Shown here: positions 7,800 through 15,356 of the stretch, piece by piece
Numbering within the stretch: the first letter of the stretch is position 1
Layout: each line of letters begins with the position of its first letter
Source of the DNA: G051903925 sp051903925
Lineage (GTDB): Bacteria; Pseudomonadota; Alphaproteobacteria; Zavarziniales; Zavarziniaceae
Length of the DNA: 64,000 nucleotides
Direction of reading: 5' to 3'
Assembly: GCF_051903925.1 (NCBI RefSeq)
Contig: NZ_CP173678.1
Span: forward strand, 4,712,001-4,776,000
Translations under genes and position numbers: made by a program
Notes under the pieces: generated by a model
Seen by the model: the letters and a program-made list of their open reading frames with translations, nothing else
Databases searched by the model: none
What the model was told of the DNA's origin: nothing

Positions 7800-9406
7800 G
7801 CGGCAACCCCAATGGCCTGTGGTGCCAGGCCCAGCGCCCGGTCGCGTGCGGCCAGGACGGCCTCCACCTCCAGGCTGCGGAAGCGCGCGGCAATGTGCTG
7901 GTCGGGACGCACCAGCAGGCAGGTACCGGGCTCTGCCCCGCAGCGCTGCCAGGCCAGGCCCTCTTCCGGCGGCACGACCAGCAGGCGGATGGGCACCGGC
8001 CCCTCCCCCAGGCGCGGTGCGGCGGGTAGATCCCGGCCAAACCAGAGCAGGGTGAAACCGTCCCCCAGGTGCGGCAGGAGCCAGCCGGCGCCAAAAGGCG
8101 CATCGGGCAGCGGCGCACCCGCTGGTGCGCCGGCATCGAAAGGCCCCGCATCAGGACTGTTGAGCGGGCCGGAGCGGGACGTGTGCGGGCGCGACAGGCG
8201 CCCCGAATTCACCATGGGCCGGGCAAATGCAAAGCGCTCCGCCAGGTCCAGCACGGCATCGCGCAGGGCGCGCCCCGCCCCGCTCTTGGGCGTCAGGAAG
8301 TCGGTGGCACGGGTCGAGTTCAGGATGTTCTCATCCGCCGCCGGGCCGCGCTCGGCATCATAGGTGTCGAGCAGCGTCTCTGGCGCGTGGCCGGCCAGGA
8401 CCAAAGCCAGCTTCCAGGCGAGGTTGTCCACGTCCTGGATCCCGCCATTGCCGCCCCGCGCCCCAAACGGCGAGACCTGGTGCGCCGCATCCCCGGCAAA
8501 CAGGACCCGGCCATGGCGGAACCGCTCCAGCCGGCGGCAGCAGAACGTGTAGACCGACACCCAGTCGAGGGTGAAACGCGCCTCCGCCCCCAGCATCGCC
8601 TTCAGCCGCGGGATGACCCGCTCCGGCTGCCGCTCCTGCTCCGGGTCGGCATCCGGCCCCAGTTGCAGGTCGATGCGCCAGACATTGTCCGCCTGGCGAT
8701 GCAGCAGGGCCGACTGGCCGGGATTGAACGGCGGGTCGAACCAGAACCAGCGCTCGGTCGGGAACTCCGCCTCCATCTTCACGTCAGCGATCAGGAAGCG
8801 GTCCTGGAAGACGCGGCCGGCGAAATCCAGGCCCAGCGCCTGCCGCACGGTCGAATTGGCGCCGTCGCAGGCGATGACCCAGTCGGCCTGCAGCCTGTAG
8901 GCGCCATCCGGCGTGTCGATGTCCAGCGCGACGCCATCCGCCTGGGGTGCGACGCCCGTGACCCGGTTGCGCCAGCGCAGGTCCACCAGGCCGGTCGCAA
9001 GCGCCCGTTCGACCAGCCATTCCTCCACATGGAACTGCTGCAGGTTGATGAAGGCGGGCCAGGCCTGCCCCCCCTCCGGCTGGAGGTTGAAGTCGTAGAT
9101 CTCGCGGTCGCCGCGGAAGACGCGGCCGCGGTTCCAGACGACGCCGCGCCCGCGCACCCGCTCGGCAATCCCCAGGCGGTCGTAGATTTCCAGCGTCCGC
9201 TGGGCGTGGCAGATAGAGCGGCTGCCGGTCGAGACGGTGTCGTTGTCGTCGAGCACGACGCAGGCGACCCCGCGCAGGGCAAGGTCGACCGCCATGGCGA
9301 GCCCGACCATCCCGGCGCCCACGACCACAACGGCATGACGACCCGGCCGATCCTGGTCGACCGACCGCCGGTACGGATAGCGCGGCGCCTCATAGGATGC
9401 GGACAT
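7796..9406 (-). CDS. FAD-dependent aromatic-ring monooxygenase (MhpA/MhaA-like)
   Basis: A 536-residue class A flavoprotein hydroxylase. It has the FAD motif VVGAGMVGLAM (about 29-39), the DG motif VIACDGANSTVRQ and the GD motif FAGDAAHQVSPFGARGG, then a thioredoxin-like C-terminal domain as in MhpA and phenol hydroxylases. It would hydroxylate a phenolic acid using NAD(P)H and O2. Sharing an operon with homogentisate dioxygenase and an FAH-family hydrolase suggests a substrate such as 3-hydroxyphenylacetate giving homogentisate (inference). The start at 9406 (MSASYEAPRY) avoids a short upstream extension. Confidence 0.88.
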   Translation of the reverse strand: MSASYEAPRYPYRRSVDQDRPGRHAVVVVGAGMVGLAMAVDLALRGVACVVLDDNDTVSTGSRSICHAQRTLEIYDRLGIAERVRGRGVVWNRGRVFRGDREIYDFNLQPEGGQAWPAFINLQQFHVEEWLVERALATGLVDLRWRNRVTGVAPQADGVALDIDTPDGAYRLQADWVIACDGANSTVRQALGLDFAGRVFQDRFLIADVKMEAEFPTERWFWFDPPFNPGQSALLHRQADNVWRIDLQLGPDADPEQERQPERVIPRLKAMLGAEARFTLDWVSVYTFCCRRLERFRHGRVLFAGDAAHQVSPFGARGGNGGIQDVDNLAWKLALVLAGHAPETLLDTYDAERGPAADENILNSTRATDFLTPKSGAGRALRDAVLDLAERFAFARPMVNSGRLSRPHTSRSGPLNSPDAGPFDAGAPAGAPLPDAPFGAGWLLPHLGDGFTLLWFGRDLPAAPRLGEGPVPIRLLVVPPEEGLAWQRCGAEPGTCLLVRPDQHIAARFRSLEVEAVLAARDRALGLAPQAIGVAA

Positions 9407-9440
9407 GGGTTCCTCCATCAGAAGGACCATCAGAAGATCC

Positions 9441-9520
9441 GCTCATCCCCGCGAAAGCGGGGATCCAGGATCACGCAGGACAGCGCTTGCCCCTGGATCC
9501 CCGCCTTCGCGGGGATGAGC
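9441..9520. repeat. Long inverted repeat with nested GC hairpins
   Basis: Two 29-base arms (9441-9469 and 9492-9520) are reverse complements with one mismatch. Each arm itself holds a CCCCGC/GCGGGG hairpin. It sits between the MBL-fold gene and the monooxygenase gene inside one operon. The TCATCCCCGCGAAAGCGGGG core is a very common alphaproteobacterial intergenic repeat. Possible roles are mRNA stabilisation or partial termination. Confidence 0.85.
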
Positions 9521-9540
9521 GGTAATTAGTTGGGCGCCCC

Positions 9541-10503
9541 TCACGCGGCCTGGGAGCGTTCCAGGGCCTCCCACATCGCGACGTCGCGCTCGGCGGTCCA
9601 GATGTTGGGATCGTCCACGCCACCCGCCTCGTCATAGGCGCGGGAGACGTCGAACGGCATGCAATGGTCGAAGATGACCCAGTTGCCGAAACGCGGGCGC
9701 AGCGCCGAGTTCGCCTCGTCATAGGCCTGTTTCAGGGTCGCTCCCTTGGCCCGTGCGCCCGATACCGCCTCGTACAGCGCGCGAACGAAGGCGTCGGTCG
9801 CGTCGATCGCGTCCAGGCAGTCGCGGGCGGATGTCAGGGCCCGGCCGCGCCCCGGCACCAGGCATTCCGGCTGAAGCTCCCGCAGCTTCTGCAGCGTGGC
9901 GGGCCAGTCGCGCAGGTAGGCGTCGCCGGTATAGGGCGTCGCCTGGCACTCGACCAGGTCGCCGGCATAGAGCACCCGTTCCTTCGGCAGCCAGGCGATC
10001 GTGTCGCCCTTGGTATGGCCGCGGCCCAGGTGCATCAGCTCGACCTCGCGCGTGCCCAGCCGCACCGTCAGGCGGCGCTCGAAGACGATGTCGGGCCAGG
10101 TCAGGCCGGGGATCGATTCGACCGCCCGGAACAGCCGGGGAAAGCGCCCGACCTCCGACTCGTAGTCCTGCTGCCCGCGCTCCTTGATCAGGTCCAGCGT
10201 GCCCTGGCTGGCGATCACGCCGCGCGCGCCATAGGCGGCCGCCCCCAGCACGCGCACGGCGTGGTAGTGGCTGAGCACGATCCACGAGACCGGCCGGTCG
10301 GTGACGCCCTGGATGCGGGAGATCACCTCCTGCGCCATGACGGGGGTTGCCTGGGTGTCGATCACGATCACCCCGTCGTCGCCCACGATCACGCCGCTAT
10401 TGGGATCGCCCTCCGCCGTGAAGGCGAACAGGCCGGAGCCCAGTTCGTCGAAGCTGATCGCCTTGTCCATCAGGTCGCCATGCGACGCGAAAGCCTTGCT
10501 CAT
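9541..10503 (-). CDS. MBL-fold metallohydrolase-like protein with altered metal motif
   Basis: A 320-residue metallo-beta-lactamase-fold protein. The usual HxHxDH site reads SHYHAVRVLG, so the third-position Asp and the following His are missing. Later ligand positions (GHTKGDT, AGDLVE, FDHC) are kept. It may bind a single metal or act differently from classical hydrolases. It overlaps the FAH-family gene by four bases and lies between dioxygenase and monooxygenase genes, so it probably serves the same aromatic pathway, perhaps as a thioesterase or lactonase (inference). Confidence 0.85.
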   Translation of the reverse strand: MSKAFASHGDLMDKAISFDELGSGLFAFTAEGDPNSGVIVGDDGVIVIDTQATPVMAQEVISRIQGVTDRPVSWIVLSHYHAVRVLGAAAYGARGVIASQGTLDLIKERGQQDYESEVGRFPRLFRAVESIPGLTWPDIVFERRLTVRLGTREVELMHLGRGHTKGDTIAWLPKERVLYAGDLVECQATPYTGDAYLRDWPATLQKLRELQPECLVPGRGRALTSARDCLDAIDATDAFVRALYEAVSGARAKGATLKQAYDEANSALRPRFGNWVIFDHCMPFDVSRAYDEAGGVDDPNIWTAERDVAMWEALERSQAA

Positions 10504-11546
10504 GCCGTCCTCCCCTGGACCCGGTATTGTGTGTCTGTGGCCGCCGAAGCCCGTACGCACTGGTCGATCGCGCCGAACAGACTGCGGCCGCGCGCATCCA
10601 GCATCTCGATCCGCACATGGTCGCCAGCCCCCAGGAAGGGCGTGCGCGGCGCACCGTGCGCCAGCACCTCCAGCATGCGCCGCTCGGCAATGCAGGAGGA
10701 GCCGACGCCACCCGCCTCGATCCCCGACACCGCAGGGTCGCCATGCCGATTGGCGACCGTGCCGGAGCCGACAATGCTGCCGGTGCAGAGCGCCCGCGTG
10801 CGCGCCGCGTGCGCGATCAGCTGCGGGAACGAGAAGACCATGTCGACGCCGGCATCCGGCCGCCCGAACAGATGACCGTTCAGGCTGGACAGCACCGGCC
10901 CATGCAGGCGCTCGCCATCCCAGGCAGGGCCCAGTTCATCAGGCGTCAGGGCAATGGGGGCGGCAGCGCTGGCCGGCTTCGACTGGAAGAAGCCGAACCC
11001 CTTGGCCAGTTCGTGCGGGATCAGGTCGCGCAGGCTGACGTCGTTGACCAGCATGACGAGGCGGATCGCGGCGGCCGCCTGGGCGACCGTCGCCCCCAGC
11101 GGCACATCGCCCGTGATGACGGCGACCTCCGCCTCGAAATCCAGGCCCCAGGCGGGATCGCCCGCGGGAATGTCGGCGCACGGGGCCAGGAACCCGTCGG
11201 AGCCGCCCTGGTACATCAGCGGGTCGGTCCAGAAGCTTGGCGGCATCTCGGCGCCACGTGCCCGGCGCACCAGTTCGACATGGGTGACATAGGCGCTGCC
11301 ATCCGCCCATTGATAGGCGCGCGGCAAGGGTGCGGCGCAGTCCTGGGCGCGGAACGGCTCGGCCCCCTCGGCCCGGCCGGCATCGAGCAGCGCCTGCTCC
11401 GCCCCCAGCAGGGGGGCCAGGCGGTCCCAGTCGTCCAGGGCCGCCTGCAGCGTGGTCGCGGCGCGGGCGCGCACCATCGTCGCGCGCGCGGCGTCCACCA
11501 GGACCAGCCGGCCGTCACGCCCCTGGTTCAGGGAGGCCAGGCGCAT
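10500..11546 (-). CDS. Fumarylacetoacetate hydrolase family protein
   Basis: A 348-residue FAH-superfamily protein with the metal-binding region LDFEAEVAVITGD, followed by MLVNDVSLRDL and the conserved VGSGTVANRHG near the C-terminus. In homogentisate breakdown FAH splits fumarylacetoacetate to fumarate and acetoacetate; some members act on maleylpyruvate or other 2,4-dioxo acids. Its place directly after homogentisate dioxygenase supports the first role. The start at 11546 (MRLASLNQG) is 4 bases past the dioxygenase stop. Confidence 0.88.
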   Translation of the reverse strand: MRLASLNQGRDGRLVLVDAARATMVRARAATTLQAALDDWDRLAPLLGAEQALLDAGRAEGAEPFRAQDCAAPLPRAYQWADGSAYVTHVELVRRARGAEMPPSFWTDPLMYQGGSDGFLAPCADIPAGDPAWGLDFEAEVAVITGDVPLGATVAQAAAAIRLVMLVNDVSLRDLIPHELAKGFGFFQSKPASAAAPIALTPDELGPAWDGERLHGPVLSSLNGHLFGRPDAGVDMVFSFPQLIAHAARTRALCTGSIVGSGTVANRHGDPAVSGIEAGGVGSSCIAERRMLEVLAHGAPRTPFLGAGDHVRIEMLDARGRSLFGAIDQCVRASAATDTQYRVQGRTA

Positions 11547-11550
11547 CGCC

Positions 11551-12768
11551 CTACTCCGCCGCCTCTGCAGGTGCATCCGGTGGCACGGCGCCGGGGCTGT
11601 GCCAGCTCTCGGCATAGGACGTCAGTTCGACCGCCGCCATGCCGGGTCCGGCCTCCAGCGGATCGCGGGCGTCGATCATGACGGCGTATTCGTCGGTCAT
11701 CGCCTTGGGCTGCTGGTACATGCGGCCCAGGGCCTTGGGATGAGGCCCGTGGGTGAAGCCGAACGGGTGCCAGGTCAGCATGCCCGGCTTGATGTTGTCG
11801 CGGCTGAAGAAATCGCCGTCGTGATAGAAGATGACCTCGTCGAAATCGTCATTGTTGTGGAAGAACGGCACCTTCACGGCCCGCGGATCGGTCTCGAACG
11901 GCCGCGGGACAAAGGTGCAAACGACGAAGCGCTCCCCCACCCAGGTCGTATGGGCCGAGGGCGGCACATGATAGCGGTGGCTGGACAGCGGCCTTATGTC
12001 CTTCACGTTCAGCCGCACCGGCGCCAGGTCGCCATGCCAGCCGACCGCATCCAGCGGGTTGAAGGGATAGGTCACTTCCGAGACCTGGTTGCGCCGCTTC
12101 ACCAGCACGGTCCAGGGGGTTTCCCCTTGTTGCGCCTTGAACGGCTCGTCCAAAGCCGGCACGTCCAGGATCGCCTCGTCGAACAGGGCGTGGCGCCCGA
12201 CCAGGCCACGGTCAGGCAGGCGATAGGTGCCGTTGGTGCACTCAATCGCCAGGACCGCCATCGGGCTGTCCGGCTCCAGGCGCCACATGGTCGAGCGCGG
12301 CAGGACGACATAGTCGCCCTTGGCCACCCGCAGGTGCCCATAGTCGCAGAACAGGCTGCCCGCCCCGTCGTGCACGAACAGCAGCTCGTCCCCGTCGGCA
12401 TTGCGCACCAGGTGGTCCATCGCCTCCGCGACCCGCCAGAAGCGCATGGCACAGCGGGCGTTGGACAGGACCAGGGGTGCCGCCCACAGGCTGGTCCCCG
12501 CGTCGAGGGCGGACAGGTCGAAGGCCCGCGGGCGCAACGGGCCGGACCAGCTGGTCCAGCCGGTCGGCGCATGGCGGTGGTACATCATGGTGGCGGGGCC
12601 GAAGAACCCCTCCTTGCCCAGCTCGCGCTCGAACGTGCCGGCGGGCAGGTCGGCATGGGCCTGGCGGGAGGATCGCCCCTCCACCCGCGGAAAGCTGATA
12701 TAGCGCGGTCCCGCCATCGCCCGACCCGTCCCGTTCCCGTCCGCGGCACCACTGCGTGGCGGTGCCAT
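11551..12768 (-). CDS. hmgA: Homogentisate 1,2-dioxygenase
   Basis: Opens the homogentisate ring to maleylacetoacetate using Fe(II) and O2. It has 405 residues from 12768. An alternative ATG at 12716 (MAGPRYISFPR) gives 388 residues and fits the family start about as well. Family signatures include GWHGDLAPVRLN, the iron-site region FFHNNDDFDEVIFYHDGDF, and WHPFGFTHGPHP with the His ligands. It is the first gene of an operon with the FAH-family, MBL, monooxygenase and DUF2783 genes. No maleylacetoacetate isomerase is adjacent; the GST at 49902 is distant and unproven for that role. Confidence 0.88.
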   Translation of the reverse strand: MAPPRSGAADGNGTGRAMAGPRYISFPRVEGRSSRQAHADLPAGTFERELGKEGFFGPATMMYHRHAPTGWTSWSGPLRPRAFDLSALDAGTSLWAAPLVLSNARCAMRFWRVAEAMDHLVRNADGDELLFVHDGAGSLFCDYGHLRVAKGDYVVLPRSTMWRLEPDSPMAVLAIECTNGTYRLPDRGLVGRHALFDEAILDVPALDEPFKAQQGETPWTVLVKRRNQVSEVTYPFNPLDAVGWHGDLAPVRLNVKDIRPLSSHRYHVPPSAHTTWVGERFVVCTFVPRPFETDPRAVKVPFFHNNDDFDEVIFYHDGDFFSRDNIKPGMLTWHPFGFTHGPHPKALGRMYQQPKAMTDEYAVMIDARDPLEAGPGMAAVELTSYAESWHSPGAVPPDAPAEAAE

Positions 12769-12786
12769 GGCAGGAGCCTAACACCG

Positions 12787-14337
12787 TTATCGTTGCACGC
12801 GCAACGAACTCCGGTTGCGCAGTGCGAGGCCGGCCGCGGCCAGCAGGCCGGCCAGGCAGGCCCAGCCCAGGACCTCTCCCGTCCGGTTGTAGAGGGTGCG
12901 GGCGCCCTCGACCTGTACGTCGGCAACCATCACATGGGCGCCCGGGCCGGTCGTGTCCTGGCTTGCCAGGGTCCGGCCCAGGCGGTCGAACGCCGCGGAC
13001 TGTCCGTCGAAGTCGGTGCGGACCAGGGCGTAGCCGTTCTCCACACTGCGCAGCCGGGCCATCTTCAGCGTGTGGGACGCCCCTACTTCCGGCCAGTCCC
13101 AGCCGGGAACCAGCAGGATGTCCGCCGCCACCCGCGCCAGGGCGGGGAAGTCCGCGTCATAGCAGATGACATTGGCCAGGCTGCCAAAAGGCGTCGCGGC
13201 GACCGGGACGGCATTGGCCACGGCGGGGACGGGCTCCATGCCCGGCACGGGATGGTTCTTGTCATAGGACCATAGCGTCTGGCCATCGGGGCCGATCAGC
13301 AGCGCCTCGTTCCGGGCAAAGGGAATGCCAAGGGTGACGTTCAGGTAGATCCCCTCCTCACGCGCGACCTGGGCGGCGCGGGCGATCAGCGCGTCGCGGT
13401 CCGCCGCGTGGACGGCCACGGCCGTCTCGGACCACAGGACCAGTTGGGCGCCGGCCTGGGCCGCCCGGCGCGTGGCGGCCAGCATCTGGTCCTGAACCTG
13501 GGCGATGCGCTCCAGCATCTGCGGCGTCCGCATGGCCTGGACCGCGTCGTCGGGCGGCGGCAGCACGGCGCCCTGGTTGCCGACGGCCATGACCGGCGCG
13601 TTGACCTGGTGGCGCAGGCCAAGGTCCGGCGTGATGCCGGCGACGCGGACATGCGGCGCGCCCACGGGCGTGCCCAGGAAGGTCAGCCGCGCCTCGCCCC
13701 CCGCCACGACCGCGACCAGGAGCCCGGCGACCGCCAGCGCATGGCGCCGCGCCAGGCTGTCTGCGGGTGCCTCCCACAGCGCGTTGGCGGCAGTCGCCAC
13801 CAGGCCGACCAGGAAGCCGATGGCGTGCGGCCCGGCCAGTGCCATGACCTGGAGCACGGGCAGCGCCTCGCCCTGCGTGATCGCGCGCAGGCCATAGCTG
13901 CCACCGGTCGGGCTGAGCACGGCGATCGCGAACTCGATCGCGACGATCGCGGCCGGGAACACCAGCAGCCGGCCGACCGGCCCCAGGTGCGGGGCCAGCA
14001 GACGGTCGGCGACAAAGGGCAGGACGAAGAACAGGCCCATCGCCACGACGAGCGCAAGCAGGCCCGGCTGCAGGGCTACGCCAAACTGGACCAGCATCCA
14101 GAACGACTGCGCCACCGAAAGCAGCGTCAGCACGGCGAGCCCGGACAGGGCCGGCATGGTCCGGCCGAAGCGCAGCAGAAGGATCGGCGCCAGCCACGCG
14201 GCCAGGGCGACGTCCCAGCGTCCCCCCACCGCCAGGAGCGAGAGCGGCGCACCCAGCGCCAGCAAGGCCCAGGGGCCGCGGAGCAGGCGGGTCGTCATGG
14301 GCGGGTCGGCGGTTGCCGGAAAGGCCTGGATGGTCAT
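12787..14337 (-). CDS. Apolipoprotein N-acyltransferase-like membrane nitrilase
   Basis: A 516-residue inner-membrane protein with about seven N-terminal membrane segments, a periplasmic carbon-nitrogen hydrolase domain (about 228-480) and a final anchor. The Lnt catalytic triad is present: Glu304 (WSETAV), Lys360 (YDKNHPVPG) and Cys392 (VICYDADF). The start at 14337 is fixed by an AAGAGG ribosome site nine bases upstream; an ATG at 14346 directly abuts that site. Transcription comes from a MerR-type promoter, unusual for the housekeeping Lnt, so this is probably an inducible paralogue acylating some amine (inference). Confidence 0.82.
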   Translation of the reverse strand: MTIQAFPATADPPMTTRLLRGPWALLALGAPLSLLAVGGRWDVALAAWLAPILLLRFGRTMPALSGLAVLTLLSVAQSFWMLVQFGVALQPGLLALVVAMGLFFVLPFVADRLLAPHLGPVGRLLVFPAAIVAIEFAIAVLSPTGGSYGLRAITQGEALPVLQVMALAGPHAIGFLVGLVATAANALWEAPADSLARRHALAVAGLLVAVVAGGEARLTFLGTPVGAPHVRVAGITPDLGLRHQVNAPVMAVGNQGAVLPPPDDAVQAMRTPQMLERIAQVQDQMLAATRRAAQAGAQLVLWSETAVAVHAADRDALIARAAQVAREEGIYLNVTLGIPFARNEALLIGPDGQTLWSYDKNHPVPGMEPVPAVANAVPVAATPFGSLANVICYDADFPALARVAADILLVPGWDWPEVGASHTLKMARLRSVENGYALVRTDFDGQSAAFDRLGRTLASQDTTGPGAHVMVADVQVEGARTLYNRTGEVLGWACLAGLLAAAGLALRNRSSLRVQR

Positions 14338-14370
14338 GGTGCACATCCTCTTGGATCGGGATGGCCCGTA

Positions 14371-14401
14371 CGCTAAACCTTCGACCAAGGTTGAAGGTCA
14401 A
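14371..14401 (-). promoter_or_regulatory. MerR-type promoter with overlapping dyad operator
   Basis: On the minus strand a -35 TTGACC (14396-14401) and a -10 TTTAGC or TTAGCG (14371-14377) are 18-19 bases apart. Between them is a perfect dyad AACCTT-N5-AAGGTT (14376-14392). A long spacer spanned by such a dyad is the hallmark of MerR-family control, in which the activator untwists the DNA. It faces the Lnt-like gene and lies just upstream of the divergent merR gene, which is the likely regulator. Confidence 0.85.
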
Positions 14402-14413
14402 GGGATGGTTTTC

Positions 14414-14905
14414 ATGCGCATCGGCGAACTGTCCCGGCGCACGGGCGTCAGCACGTCGCGCATCCGTTTCTATGAGACGGAGGGACTTCTGCCGCGTGTG
14501 CCGCGGAGCGCCAATGGCTATCGCGACTATCCTGCAGAGATGGTGGGGGTGCTGACCCTGATCGACCAGGCGCAGGCCCTGGGCTTTTCCCTGGACGAGA
14601 TCGGCCGGACGCTGCCCGCCGTCCTGCACCGCGGCTTCTCGCGGGAGGAAGCGCTGGGCGGGCTCGAGGCCAAGCTGGCCGAGCTGGACGCGCACATCGC
14701 GCAGGCGATCGCGATGCGCGACGCGCTGGCGACCGAGCTGGCGGAGCAGCGCCGCCTGTGGGCCGAGCCGTGCGCCCCGGACCACGGACCGGCGCCCTGG
14801 TCCAGCCAGCCCTGGGCCGGCCTTGCCAGAGTGCCGCAGGCCCGCTTGGATGCGCAGCGTGACCGAGCAAGCCCCCAACGATCCCGCAAGCGCGATCGAC
14901 CTTGA
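14414..14905 (+). CDS. MerR family transcriptional regulator
   Basis: A 163-residue regulator. The N-terminal winged-helix domain carries IGELSRRTGVSTSRIRFYE, followed by GYRDYP. A coiled-coil dimerisation helix follows (about 85-120), then a short Pro/Arg-rich tail. It lacks a conserved Cys pair, with only one Cys in the tail (EPCAPD), so metal sensing is doubtful and the ligand is unknown. It is divergent from the Lnt-like gene and probably controls it from the dyad at 14376-14392. An ATG at 14405 is an alternative start. The 3' end overlaps the marR gene by 56 bases in another frame. Confidence 0.87.
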   Translation: MRIGELSRRTGVSTSRIRFYETEGLLPRVPRSANGYRDYPAEMVGVLTLIDQAQALGFSLDEIGRTLPAVLHRGFSREEALGGLEAKLAELDAHIAQAIAMRDALATELAEQRRLWAEPCAPDHGPAPWSSQPWAGLARVPQARLDAQRDRASPQRSRKRDRP

Positions 14906-15356
14906 CCGCTTCCTGCCCTATCGCCTGACGGGGCTGGCGGAGGCTGTCAGCCAAGCCCTGTCGCGCGTCTATCGCGCGCGCCACGGCCTGTCGATCCCCG
15001 AATGGCGCATCCTGGCGAACCTGGCCGCCGGGCCGCTCAATGCCGCTGCGATCACGCGGGTCACGCTGATGCACAAGACCCGCGTCTCCCGCGCGGCCTC
15101 GGCCCTGGTCGAGGCGGGCCTGGTGATCCGCAGCCCCAGTCCCCATGACCAGCGGGAAGCGATGCTGGCGCTGACCCCGCGCGGCCGGGCGGTCTATGCC
15201 GATCTGGTGCCGCACGCGCTGGGCTTCGTCGAGCGGCTGCAGGACGGCCTGGACGCCGCGGAGCGCCAGGCCCTGGAGCGCGTGCTCACGCATCTGGAGG
15301 ACCGTGCCCGCAGCCTGGCCGGGCCGGCGGACAGGATCGCGGACGCGCCCGAATGA
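14850..15356 (+). CDS. MarR family transcriptional regulator
   Basis: A 168-residue MarR-type dimeric repressor with LSIPEWRILANLA, the recognition-helix region MHKTRVSRAASALVEAGLV, and the wing SPHDQREAMLALTPRG. Such proteins repress adjacent efflux or degradation genes and release DNA on binding phenolic ligands. The gene ends in ATGA shared with the MFS gene, so they are coupled. A start at 14859 (GTG) would shorten it by three residues and reduce the overlap with merR. Confidence 0.88.
   Translation: MRSVTEQAPNDPASAIDLDRFLPYRLTGLAEAVSQALSRVYRARHGLSIPEWRILANLAAGPLNAAAITRVTLMHKTRVSRAASALVEAGLVIRSPSPHDQREAMLALTPRGRAVYADLVPHALGFVERLQDGLDAAERQALERVLTHLEDRARSLAGPADRIADAPE

Noticed and set aside
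9441..9520. CRISPR array or insertion-sequence ends
   Set aside because: Only two inverted arms are present, not regularly spaced direct repeats, and no transposase gene or target duplication is beside them.
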